This document shows positions 25,662 to 33,171 of a stretch of DNA of 64,000 bases, one piece after another. Location: positions 873,564-937,563 of the forward strand of contig NZ_CP085324.1 of assembly GCF_020614395.1 (NCBI RefSeq), read 5' to 3'. Under the pieces are notes generated by a model that did no database searches, was not told the origin of the DNA, and saw only the letters and a list, made by a program, of their open reading frames with translations. How positions within the stretch are numbered: the stretch's first letter is position 1; each line of letters starts with the position of its first letter. The stretch is from Salarchaeum japonicum. GTDB lineage: Archaea > Halobacteriota > Halobacteria > Halobacteriales > Halobacteriaceae. Both the position numbers and the translations under genes were made by a program.

Positions 25662-26495
25662 ATGTCGAGCACGGTTCGTGGCGCCGTCGAACTGACGCGT
25701 CCCGGGAACGTCGTCGCCGCGGGCGTGCTGACGTTCGTCGGCGCGTTCGTCGCGGGCGGCGCGGCCGACTACCCCCTCCACACGGCGGCCGCCGTCGCGG
25801 CGACGATGCTCGCTATCGCGGCGGGGAACGCCATCAACGACTACTTCGACCGCGACATCGACGCCATCAATCAGCCCGACCGCCCGATCCCCCGGGGCGC
25901 GGTGTCGCCGCGGGGCGCGCTCGCGTTCAGCCTCGCGCTGTTCGGCGGCGCAATCGTGTGCGCGCTCGTCCTCCCCGTCCTCGCCATCGCCATCGCGGGC
26001 GTGAACCTCGTCGCGCTCCTCGTCTACACGGAGTACCTGAAGGGCCTCCCGGGCGCGGGGAACTTCGTCGTCGCCTACCTCGTCGGGAGCACGTTCCTCT
26101 TCGGCGCGGCCGCCGTCGGCGACGTGGCCGCCGGAGCCGTCCTGTGCGCGCTCGCCGCGCTCTCCACGTTCACGCGCGAGGTCGTGAAGGACGTGGAGGA
26201 CATCGCGGGCGACCGCGAGGAAGGCCTGAACACGCTCCCGATAGCCGTCGGGGAGCGCCGCGCGCTCGTCGTCGCCGCGCTCTCGCTCGTCGTCGCCGTC
26301 CTCGCAAGCCCCCTCCCCTACCTCTGGGAGGTCTTCGGCGCGCCCTACCTCGCCGTCGTCGCCGTCGCCGACCTCGTGATGCTGTACGCCGCCTACGAGT
26401 CCTTCAGCGACCCGACACGCGGTCAGTTCCTCCTCAAGTACGGGATGTTCCTCGCCGTCGTCGCCTTCCTCGTCGGCCGCGCCGCCGCCCTCTGA
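25662..26495 (+). CDS. UbiA prenyltransferase, digeranylgeranylglyceryl phosphate synthase
   Basis: 277 residues with about eight membrane helices. The first Asp-rich motif NDYFDRDIDAIN (59-70) and second motif DVEDIAGDREEG near 180-190 bind prenyl diphosphate and Mg. Archaeal members with this pattern (geranylgeranylglycerol-phosphate geranylgeranyltransferase) add the second isoprenoid chain in ether-lipid synthesis. The GxGNxIND-like start of the motif and single-copy context agree. A palindrome near the promoter may be a control site. It ends 31 bp before the CoA-binding gene. Confidence 0.9.
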   Translation: MSSTVRGAVELTRPGNVVAAGVLTFVGAFVAGGAADYPLHTAAAVAATMLAIAAGNAINDYFDRDIDAINQPDRPIPRGAVSPRGALAFSLALFGGAIVCALVLPVLAIAIAGVNLVALLVYTEYLKGLPGAGNFVVAYLVGSTFLFGAAAVGDVAAGAVLCALAALSTFTREVVKDVEDIAGDREEGLNTLPIAVGERRALVVAALSLVVAVLASPLPYLWEVFGAPYLAVVAVADLVMLYAAYESFSDPTRGQFLLKYGMFLAVVAFLVGRAAAL

Positions 26496-26526
26496 ACTTA
26501 TCCCGCTCGCGCCCCACTTCTCTAGT

Positions 26527-26937
26527 ATGCCCGTCGAGAGCGACGACGAACTCCGCGAGATACTCCAGGCAGAGACCATCGCCGTCGTCGGGTGTTCGAG
26601 CACGCCCGGCAAGGCCGCCCACGACATCCCGAAATACCTCGCAGACCACGGGTACGAGGTCATCCCGGTCAACCCCTACGCCGACGAAATCCTCGGCAAA
26701 CCGGCCTACGACTCCCTCGACGACGTGGCGGAAGACATCGACCTCGTGGACGTGTTCCGCCCCGGCGACGAAGCTCCCGGAATCGTCGAGCGAGCGATCG
26801 CCCGCGACGACGTGACAACCGTCTGGCTCCAGCTCGACATCACCAGCGACGAGGCGGCCGAGATGGCGGAAGACGCCGGCCTCCGCTTCGTCCAGGACAA
26901 GTGCATGAAAGTCGAACACCGGCGGCTCCTCGGCTAG
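26527..26937 (+). CDS. CoA-binding domain protein
   Basis: 136 residues, the single CoA-binding (Rossmann) domain resembling the N-terminal part of succinyl-CoA synthetase alpha: AETIAVVGCSSTPGKAAHDIP near 15-35 (nucleotide loop), GYEVIPVNPYADEILG near 42-58 and DLVDVFRPGDEAP. It ends with the typical VQDKCMKVEHRRL. The role is unknown. It follows the prenyltransferase gene by 31 bp on the same strand. Confidence 0.88.
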   Translation: MPVESDDELREILQAETIAVVGCSSTPGKAAHDIPKYLADHGYEVIPVNPYADEILGKPAYDSLDDVAEDIDLVDVFRPGDEAPGIVERAIARDDVTTVWLQLDITSDEAAEMAEDAGLRFVQDKCMKVEHRRLLG

Positions 26938-26975
26938 CGAACAAGCGATAAACGAGCGAAATCGGAGTTTTCCGG

Positions 26976-27956
26976 TCAGCCTTCCCACTCGGCGTAGGTT
27001 CCGTAGATGTCCTTGGAGAGGTAGCGCTCGCTGGAGTCGGGGAAGATGGTGGCGACGGTGTCGTGGGGGGCGTCAATGACGCCGTCGGCGATGTCGTCGG
27101 CGACCTGGCAGGCGGCGACGCTGGCCGCGCCGGCGCTGGACGCGACGAGGTGGCCTTCCTCGCTAGCGAGGCGTTTGAGTTCGTGGTGGGCGGCCTCGTC
27201 GGAGACCTGAATCACGTCGTCCACGAACTCGGGGTCGAACAGTTCGTTCGTCGCGGGGTTGTGCGTGCCGATGCCCTCGGTCTTGTACTCGTCCTCCTCG
27301 ACGTGGTCGCCTTCGAGGCGCGCGTAGAGCGAGCCCTCGGGTTCGACGGCGACGACGTACGTGTCGGAGTTCTGGTCGCGGAGGTAGCGCGCGGTTCCCA
27401 TGAGGGTGCCCGCGGTGCCGCAGCCGGCGACGATTGCGCCGACCTCGCCGTCGAGCGCGTCGTGAATCTCGGGGCCGGTCGTCTCGTAGTGCGCCTCCGC
27501 GTTCAATGGGTTGGAGAACTGCTGGGGGACGGCGGCGTTTTCGAGTTCGCCCGCGAGTTCGTGCGCGCGCTCGATGGCGCGCTCCATCCCGTCCTCGGTG
27601 GGCGTGTTGATGACCTCAGCGCCGAGCGCGCGCATCAACGTCTGTTTCTCCACGCTGAACCGCTCGGGCACGACGAACACCGCGTCCAGATCGAGCTGGC
27701 GGGCGGCGACCGCGAACCCGATACCGGTGTTCCCGGCCGTGGGTTCGATGACCGTGCCGCCGGGCGCGAGGTCGCCGCGTTCGAGCATCTGTTCGAGCAT
27801 GTACTTCCCGATGCGGTCTTTCACGCTCGCGCCGGGATTGAACGACTCCAGTTTCGCGTACACGGGCGCCTCGTCGGGCGACTCGTGCACGCGAACCAGC
27901 GGTGTCTCCCCCACCGTGTCGAGAACCGAATCGAGGGGTTCGCGGTGCGTCGTCAT
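26976..27956 (-). CDS. PLP-dependent cysteine synthase / cystathionine beta-synthase family
   Basis: 326 residues. The fold-type II PLP enzyme motifs are NPGASVKDRIG with the Schiff-base Lys K46, the asparagine/phosphate loop PTAGNTGIG (73-80), GCGTAGTLMG near 180, and a C-terminal SSAGAA that contacts PLP nitrogen. Its relatives use O-acetylserine, O-phosphoserine or homocysteine as substrate; the exact one is not determined. No CBS domain is fused. The reading frame begins at 27956 with MTTHREPLDSVLDTVGETPL, a standard opening. Confidence 0.9.
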   Translation of the reverse strand: MTTHREPLDSVLDTVGETPLVRVHESPDEAPVYAKLESFNPGASVKDRIGKYMLEQMLERGDLAPGGTVIEPTAGNTGIGFAVAARQLDLDAVFVVPERFSVEKQTLMRALGAEVINTPTEDGMERAIERAHELAGELENAAVPQQFSNPLNAEAHYETTGPEIHDALDGEVGAIVAGCGTAGTLMGTARYLRDQNSDTYVVAVEPEGSLYARLEGDHVEEDEYKTEGIGTHNPATNELFDPEFVDDVIQVSDEAAHHELKRLASEEGHLVASSAGAASVAACQVADDIADGVIDAPHDTVATIFPDSSERYLSKDIYGTYAEWEG

Positions 27957-27983
27957 CTACTCCCTCCTATCGCCGCGCGTTCT

Positions 27984-28223
27984 TTAGGCGTTGTCATCGC
28001 CGTCCGACTCGCCCGTATCCACGTCGAGTTCGGTGGCGATGGCGTCGAGGACTTCGCCCTGTCGCGCGACCTCGCGTTCGAGCGCCTCCACGCGTTCGTT
28101 CGTGTCGATGACGGTCTCCTGGGTCTGTTCGACGTCCTCGCGGATGGACTTGACGCGCGCCTGCAGCGAGTCGGCCACGTCCGCGAGCTTCTGCACCTTC
28201 TTCGCCGTTCCTCCGAGTCCCAT
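27984..28223 (-). CDS. Small coiled-coil protein (DUF5798-like)
   Basis: 79 residues. It opens MGLGGTAKKVQKLADVADS, then has a long amphipathic coiled coil (LQARVKSIREDVEQTQET, VIDTNERVEALEREVARQ) and an acidic disordered tail. The GLGxTAKKxQKxAD opening is that of a haloarchaeal family I recall as DUF5798. It is a probable cytosolic oligomer of unknown function. It lies 27 bp from the cysteine synthase start, same strand. Confidence 0.75.
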   Translation of the reverse strand: MGLGGTAKKVQKLADVADSLQARVKSIREDVEQTQETVIDTNERVEALEREVARQGEVLDAIATELDVDTGESDGDDNA

Positions 28224-28287
28224 ACTCGCCCAAGCGAACGGGACGTTGAAGGGTCTTCCGCCACCAATCCGGGGGAGACGAAAGGCC

Positions 28288-28293
28288 CTTATG
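28288..28293 (+). promoter_or_regulatory. TATA box of the SRP RNA gene
   Basis: cttatg lies about 27-32 nt before the predicted RNA 5' end near 28320. Confidence 0.4.
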
Positions 28294-28319
28294 GGGGAGT
28301 CGACTATCGTGAACTGGAC

Positions 28320-28622
28320 TAGGCCGGGCGGTTTGGCCCCGCCCCACCCACCCGCACTACGGTCATCAGCGGGGGCCGAACGCCGGGCGAGTCCGGGCTA
28401 ACCCGCCCGGGCCCCGGAAGCCGACAGAGAAGCCTCGTCCTTCGGGGACGGCGGTCCGCGACGCGCGCCTGCAGGGGCGTCGTCGCCGCGGTTCGCCGAT
28501 GGGACCCCGTCAGGCACGGAAGTGAGCAGCGGACCATCGGACGTTCGCCGCTCGAAGGGTCGCGGGGCGGAGGAGGCGACCGGGACTACCCGGGCGGGAC
28601 GGCTCGGGCGACCCCGGCACGT
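28320..28622 (+). ncRNA. ffs: Signal recognition particle RNA (7S RNA)
   Basis: About 303 nt. The 5' gccggg (28323-28328) pairs with cccggc (28613-28618), closing helix 1 as in archaeal SRP RNA. The helix 8 hallmark of universally conserved loops is present at 28506-28533: gtcaggcacggaagtgagca. GGCCGGGCGG is the usual haloarchaeal 5' sequence. There is no protein-coding ORF in style here. Ends are estimated to within a few bases. It guides SRP54/SRP19 in membrane targeting. Confidence 0.92.
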
Positions 28623-28665
28623 CCACCATTCATACCGGATTTCGCGCTCGTAGCCAGTGCCTCGT

Positions 28666-28851
28666 TTAGAACCGCCGTTTTCCGCGTCGATGGTAGACGA
28701 CCCAGTAGGCTATCGGCCAGCAGACCAGCATCGCGGCGAGGTTCACGGGGAGCGTGCTGGTCGAGTCGGGTGGCAGAACGAGCGCTGTGGCACCGGCCAG
28801 GACGGCGAATATCGCGCACGCGACGACGATGAATCGCTGGGACGCCTTCAC
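28666..28851 (-). CDS. Small two-helix membrane protein
   Basis: 61 residues: a basic start (MKASQRF), a hydrophobic helix (IVVACAIFAVLAGATALVL), a polar loop, a second helix (VNLAAMLVCWPIAYWVVYH) and a basic end (RRGKRRF), a two-TM hairpin with both ends cytosolic. It sits just after SRP RNA and 31 bp from the MscS gene on the same strand. There is no homologue I recognise, but the two-helix topology and charge pattern argue for a real gene. Confidence 0.55.
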   Translation of the reverse strand: MKASQRFIVVACAIFAVLAGATALVLPPDSTSTLPVNLAAMLVCWPIAYWVVYHRRGKRRF

Positions 28852-28882
28852 GGTCGAACGTGGAAAGAGCGCGGAAAAAGTG

Positions 28883-29758
28883 TTACTCGTCGCCGAACCC
28901 GGCGATTTCGTCGCCCTGCACCTGGAGTTCGCCGTCGAGGGTGCGGGTCGGGTAGGGGATGTCGATGCCTTCCTCGTCGAAGCGCTCCTTCACGGCGGTG
29001 ACGTACTCGCCGCGGGTCTTCACGAAGTCGGCGCGCGAGGGGTTCTGAATCCAGAACCGGCTCTTGAGGCCGACGTAGGAGTCGCCGAGTTCGGTGAGGC
29101 GGACGGTGACGCCGGGGTCGTCCATGATGCCGTCGTGTTTCTCGGCTTCCTCGACGATGATGTCCGTGGCTTTCTCGATGTCGTCGTCGTAGCCGATGCC
29201 GAAGAGGAACTGGAGGCGGAGTTTATTCTTCGCGACGGGGTTCTTGATGACGCCGTCGGTCAACTGGGAGTTCGGGACGGTGAGGAGTTCGTTGTCGAAC
29301 GTGCGCACGCGAGTGACGCGGAGGCTGATGTCCTCCACGACGCCGGAGTACGTGCCGTTGTCCCACTCGATCCAGTCGTCGATGCGGAACGGCTTGTCCG
29401 TGTAGATGAAGACGCCGGCGACGAAGTTCTGGAGGACGTCCTGCATCGCGAGGCCGATGGCGAGCGTCGCGGCGGCGGCGATGGTCGCGAGGCTGGTGAG
29501 GAAGTTCCCGTAGCCCGCGAACCCGAACGCGACGCCGAACCCGACGAACACGATGACGATGCGCACGAGGCGCTTCAGGGGTTTCCGGGAGTGCGCGTCG
29601 AGGTCGCGGGCTTTGAGCGCGCGGTCGACGAGCGGGACGACGGTGAGGCGGCCGACGAGGTAGACCGCGAGGAAGGCCACCACGAAGTAGAGGAGTTGGG
29701 TGACGGCGAGCGCGTACTGGGGGATGGCGTCGTCGAGGAACGGGAGCGGTTCGACCAT
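28883..29758 (-). CDS. mscS: MscS-family mechanosensitive channel
   Basis: 291 residues. Three N-terminal membrane helices (about 17-38, 64-84 and 86-110) are followed by the MscS beta domain (about 112-175; TDKPFRIDDWIEW and VEDISLRVTRVRTFDNE are typical) and a cytosolic alpha/beta domain ending near 275. It acts as an osmotic safety valve. Its ATG shares one base with the stop of the YhbY-like gene (TGATG at 29756-29760). Confidence 0.92.
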   Translation of the reverse strand: MVEPLPFLDDAIPQYALAVTQLLYFVVAFLAVYLVGRLTVVPLVDRALKARDLDAHSRKPLKRLVRIVIVFVGFGVAFGFAGYGNFLTSLATIAAAATLAIGLAMQDVLQNFVAGVFIYTDKPFRIDDWIEWDNGTYSGVVEDISLRVTRVRTFDNELLTVPNSQLTDGVIKNPVAKNKLRLQFLFGIGYDDDIEKATDIIVEEAEKHDGIMDDPGVTVRLTELGDSYVGLKSRFWIQNPSRADFVKTRGEYVTAVKERFDEEGIDIPYPTRTLDGELQVQGDEIAGFGDE

Positions 29759-30003
29759 CAGTGGTACACCGCCGTGTTCCCGCGAGTCCTGACGAGGTCG
29801 GCGCTCGCGCGGTCAGCGAGGTCGTCGGCGAGTTCCTCGGTGTCGGTGCCGCCGCGCGACGAGCGGAGGAACTTCACCTTCACCACGTCGCGGGTGTCGA
29901 GCTGGTTTTTGAGTTCGTCCACGACCGACTCCACACCCTCCTTTCCGACCCACACCGTCACGTCGGCGTTGTGCGCCTTCGTCTTGAGTTCCTCTGTGGT
30001 CAT
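29758..30003 (-). CDS. YhbY/CRS1-YhbY domain RNA-binding protein
   Basis: 81 residues, one CRM (YhbY) domain: an N-terminal helix ELKTKAHNADVTVWVGKEG, VVKVKFLRSSRGG and a C-terminal TRGNTAVYH resembling the GNVLVLYR end of YhbY. Family members bind rRNA and aid ribosome assembly. The start at 30003 (MTTEELKTKA) removes a long Arg/Gly-rich shadow extension. Translation is coupled with the MscS gene. Confidence 0.85.
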   Translation of the reverse strand: MTTEELKTKAHNADVTVWVGKEGVESVVDELKNQLDTRDVVKVKFLRSSRGGTDTEELADDLADRASADLVRTRGNTAVYH

Positions 30004-30074
30004 GTCTACGCACCCGTTCGGGCGCGTCTTAAAAGAATCGTACGGCTCTCCCGGCACAGACCCGAACCTTTTTC

Positions 30075-30092
30075 GTTTAGGCTCGCCTAAAC
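30075..30092. promoter_or_regulatory. DtxR/IdeR-like palindromic operator
   Basis: GTTTAGGC-TC-GCCTAAAC is a perfect 8-bp inverted repeat with a 2-bp centre, in the style of DtxR-family iron or manganese repressor sites (TTAGG...CCTAA half-sites). It lies 25 to 8 nt before the ATG at 30100, between TATA and start codon, so a bound repressor could block transcription initiation. Confidence 0.55.
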
Positions 30093-30099
30093 CAGCGTG

Positions 30100-30264
30100 A
30101 TGGCTCCGCCACCGGCCACCACAGACCCGCCACGCCGCGCGGACGAACCGGACATCCCGCTCGTCACCGCGCGCACCGTGGGCGACGACCGAACCGTCTT
30201 CACCGAGGACGACAACACCGACGGCTGGATAGCCACCGACATCACCGTCGTCCCCCTCCGATAA
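30100..30264 (+). CDS. Short acidic haloarchaeal protein under DtxR-like control
   Basis: 54 residues: MAPPPATTDPPRRADEPDIP, then LVTARTVGDDRTVFTED and DNTDGWIATDITVVPLR. This pattern of a short acidic protein ending in a Trp-containing beta hairpin occurs in haloarchaea with no known function. Too short for the ORF limit used elsewhere, it is supported by the operator placement, the ATG spacing and a TAA stop. It is divergent from the YhbY gene; the starts lie 97 bp apart. Confidence 0.55.
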   Translation: MAPPPATTDPPRRADEPDIPLVTARTVGDDRTVFTEDDNTDGWIATDITVVPLR

Positions 30265-30331
30265 CTCCCGTCTCCCGACGGACGCACCGCCTCGTGCATG
30301 CCACGGTGCGTCCCTCATGCCACCACGCCCG

Positions 30332-30607
30332 TCAGTCGTACGGATACCGCGCGTGCGCCCCGCAGTCACACGTCACCACCACGTGCCCGTCCTGCGTGCG
30401 AACCCGCGCGTTCCGCCCCGGAATCAGGTAGGAATCACAGGAATCACAGGAAAAACGCTTGAGCTTCCGCGGGAGCGAGAGGCGGTGGCGCTCCGCGATG
30501 CGACGCGCCCGCCGCACGTACGTCCGCGCGCGCTCCGCGTCGCCCGCCGCGGCCGCCTCCTTCGCGAGCAGCCCCAGGCGCTCGATTCGCTCCGCCGCTA
30601 TCTTCAT
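30332..30607 (-). CDS. rnp4: Ribonuclease P protein component 4
   Basis: 91 residues. Two N-terminal helices (IAAERIERLGLLAKEAAAAG, ARTYVRRARRIAERHRLS) precede a zinc ribbon: CDSC near residues 54-57 and CDC near 80-82 (C-x2-C...C-x-C). This is the archaeal Rpr2/Rnp21 subunit of RNase P, which pairs with Rpp29 in the tRNA 5'-processing enzyme. The full family length and start are clear. The gene lies 137 bp 3' of the AT-rich propeller gene, on the same strand. Confidence 0.92.
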   Translation of the reverse strand: MKIAAERIERLGLLAKEAAAAGDAERARTYVRRARRIAERHRLSLPRKLKRFSCDSCDSYLIPGRNARVRTQDGHVVVTCDCGAHARYPYD

Positions 30608-30744
30608 CGCCCGATGCTCGGGGGCCGCCGCCGAAAACGGTTCCGGTGATTATGCATAGGAGCACACTATTCTATTCAAATTATTGACGGCGGGGGTGGG
30701 AATACAATTGAGAGTATTTTTAACAGTCTCCCATTCCGTCTCTC

Positions 30745-31947
30745 CTAATTAGACGGGGTTCCCCATCGATATGCGATAAGTTCGGTTTGGTCTCCCGCGA
30801 GGAGGTGGTCTCCTGTTGCGGCGACGGGTGATTGAATCTCACCGAATCGTTTTTCGACACCCGATTCGGCGTTGACTAACTGGTGCGCATACGTTCCGCC
30901 TTTACGGAGGTCAGCGACGAAATCGCCTCCAAGCCCAATGCGAGTTATTGCGCCTCCGTCATAGACTGTACTCCACCGGATATCCTCTCCGTGATGGGGA
31001 ATCGAAATAATACTGTCCGCAGATTCAGACAAACTGTAGACGTTTAGTACGAGCGAAGAAGCCGTGACGATTGGATGCCACACTCGCCACTCGGTGATTT
31101 TCGGGTCGAGGCCTATCGTCCGTCTCAGTGTGCCATCGGCCGCATACGTCTGTACGCTCTTGTTCACTAATACGTGAATCCCGTACTCGGTGAGAACGGG
31201 TGGTATCCGCGTCGGGCCCATATCTACTGTCCATTCACGTTCTCCTGTCGCTGCATTAAGCGCGTCGAGTGTTCGGTCAGTTGTTGCCAGATAAACCGTA
31301 TCAGTGCTCGCCGTTGGGATTCGAGATATCTCCGAGCGCGACCAGCTCTTTCGCAGGGTGGCCGAATCGTATCTCCGAACTGCCACCGTTCCACGGTCGC
31401 GACAGCTGAGAATACCGTTCTGCGTGCGGAGTATCGGCCCGACACCAGCGTCGTCGACCGTTCGCGTTGCAACGATGGCTCCCGACTGCGCGTCCAGTGC
31501 GTAGAGTACGCCTGTGTCACCCGTTCGCGGCGCGGCGTTGACGAACACGCGATTCGCGTCGGGGGCGACGAGCGGCGTGCCGATTCGGTTCGCGTCGAGT
31601 GGCGTCCGCCAGTTCCGCCGGCCGGTTTCGAGGTCGAGTGCTTCGATGTAGCTGGTTTCCCGGTACTCGGAATCCGGGCCGTACGCGACGTAGGCCGTGT
31701 CGGTCGTCATCACCGGGTCTTCCAGGGTACTCTCCCGGTCGCCGTACTTCGACCAGAGCGGCGTCGACTCCGGCCGGTTTCCTTTCACGGGCGCGGTGTA
31801 CGTTCTGGCGGGGTCGCGGCCGTACATCCGCCAGCCGGGAACGGCGTCGCCCGTGCGCACTGGGGCCGGCTCCGTCGAACTCGCACAGCCCGCGGACGCC
31901 GCGACACCGGCTACGATTCCGGTCGTGAGGAACTCGCGCCGGTTCAT
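30745..31947 (-). CDS. Tat-exported beta-propeller lipoprotein
   Basis: 400 residues. The signal MNRREFLTTGIVAGVAASAGC has the twin-Arg (RREFL) and lipobox (SAGC), with C21 as the probable lipid anchor. The mature part has about six PQQ-like blades (GVLYALDAQSGAIVA, TLDALNAATGEREWTVD, TYIEALDLETGRRNWRT-type). There are no catalytic residues. It probably binds a ligand or partner outside the cell. Base composition is markedly AT-richer than the neighbours over about 30.6-31.5 kb, an acquisition signature. The blades are only loosely similar to those of the 18.6-kb gene. Confidence 0.85.
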   Translation of the reverse strand: MNRREFLTTGIVAGVAASAGCASSTEPAPVRTGDAVPGWRMYGRDPARTYTAPVKGNRPESTPLWSKYGDRESTLEDPVMTTDTAYVAYGPDSEYRETSYIEALDLETGRRNWRTPLDANRIGTPLVAPDANRVFVNAAPRTGDTGVLYALDAQSGAIVATRTVDDAGVGPILRTQNGILSCRDRGTVAVRRYDSATLRKSWSRSEISRIPTASTDTVYLATTDRTLDALNAATGEREWTVDMGPTRIPPVLTEYGIHVLVNKSVQTYAADGTLRRTIGLDPKITEWRVWHPIVTASSLVLNVYSLSESADSIISIPHHGEDIRWSTVYDGGAITRIGLGGDFVADLRKGGTYAHQLVNAESGVEKRFGEIQSPVAATGDHLLAGDQTELIAYRWGTPSN

Positions 31948-31970
31948 ACATTTTATACCATCATCTAGGT

Positions 31971-31977
31971 TAATAAA
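31971..31977 (-). promoter_or_regulatory. TATA box for the propeller lipoprotein gene
   Basis: ttattaa on the minus strand stands about 25-30 nt before the ATG at 31947 in an AT-rich tract. Confidence 0.45.
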
Positions 31978-32085
31978 GGCGGTTGGCGTTTCCGAGTGAC
32001 CAAGACTCCGGGGTCGGCCTTCCGTTCGCGCTCGCGAGTGAGGCGTTTCGGTGGGGTTTTTCGCCCGCCCCCGCGTTCTCGGTGT

Positions 32086-33147
32086 ATGCGCGTCCTCAAC
32101 TACCTCGAACTGGAAGACCGCCTCCGCGGCGGTATCGTCACCGCGACTCGCCAGCAGCGCGCGGCGCTCGCGGACACCGACGTCGAGGTCGTCACGACGC
32201 CCTGGCAGGGCGGCACGCCGTTCGCGGCGGGGAAAGCCCGACTCACGGGCGCGCCGTTCTTCCGCGAGTACGACGTGGCGCACTGCAACACCATCGGCCC
32301 GGGGTCGCTCGCGGTCGCGCGCCACGCGAAGCGCAACGACATCCCACTGATTCTGCACGCGCACACGACCGCCGAGGACTTCGCGGACTCCTTCCGCTTC
32401 TCGACGCAGGCCGCGCCCGCCCTCAAGCGCTACCTCAAGTGGTTCTACTCGCAGGCCGACCGCGTGCTCGTCCCGAGTCAGTACACGAAAGACCTCCTCG
32501 ACTCCTATCCCGTGGACGCGCCCATCCAGACCATCACGAACGGCGTGGACGCCGCGAGTCTGGAGGGGTATGAGTCGTTCCGTGAGGAGACCCGGGAGCG
32601 CTTCGACATCGACGACCTCGTCGTGTTTTCGGTGGGTGAGGTCATCGAGCGCAAGGGCCTCACCACCTTTTGCCGGGTCGCCCAGGACACCGACTTCGAC
32701 TTCGCGTGGTTCGGGCCCTACGAGTCCGGGCCGCAGGCGTCGAAGACGACGAAGCGCTGGGTCGAAGACCCGCCCGAGAACGTGACGTTCACGGGCTACA
32801 TGGACGACAAGCGCGCGGCGTTCGGCGCGGGCGACATCTACATGTTCCCCGCGAAGGTCGAGAACCAGGGTATCGCCGTCCTCGAAGCGATGGCGTGCGG
32901 GAAACCGGTCGTCCTCCGCGACATCGACGTGTTCGACGAGTTCTTCACGGACGGCGAGGACTGCCTGAAAGCCGAGACGGACGCCGAGTTCGCGGACGCG
33001 CTCGAACGCCTCCGCGACGACCCAGACCTCCGCGAGCGCCTCGGCGAGGGCGCGCGCGACACCGCGGCCGAGCACAGCCTCGACGTGGTCGGCGACCGCC
33101 TCACGGACGTGTACCGCGAGGTCGCGGGGAAAGGAGACGCCCTATAA
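32086..33147 (+). CDS. Glycosyltransferase family 4
   Basis: 353 residues, GT-B fold. It starts MRVLNYLELEDRLRGGIVTATRQQ with the GGI donor-facing loop. Later landmarks are HAHTTAEDFADSF, VLVPSQYTKDLL, the central GEVIERKGL (donor-binding R/K) and the ENQGIAVLEAMACGKPVV region with the conserved E-x7-E pair. GT4 enzymes add hexoses to lipids, polysaccharides or glycoproteins; the acceptor is unknown. The second GT4 follows in 24 bp on the same strand, so the two probably act in sequence on one glycan. Confidence 0.88.
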   Translation: MRVLNYLELEDRLRGGIVTATRQQRAALADTDVEVVTTPWQGGTPFAAGKARLTGAPFFREYDVAHCNTIGPGSLAVARHAKRNDIPLILHAHTTAEDFADSFRFSTQAAPALKRYLKWFYSQADRVLVPSQYTKDLLDSYPVDAPIQTITNGVDAASLEGYESFREETRERFDIDDLVVFSVGEVIERKGLTTFCRVAQDTDFDFAWFGPYESGPQASKTTKRWVEDPPENVTFTGYMDDKRAAFGAGDIYMFPAKVENQGIAVLEAMACGKPVVLRDIDVFDEFFTDGEDCLKAETDAEFADALERLRDDPDLRERLGEGARDTAAEHSLDVVGDRLTDVYREVAGKGDAL

Positions 33148-33171
33148 GGCGGGGGTGAGTACCGCCGCACA

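Noticed and set aside
28320-28622. Small ORFs inside the SRP RNA locus.
   Set aside because: They are shadows of a structured RNA and have no haloarchaeal coding character.
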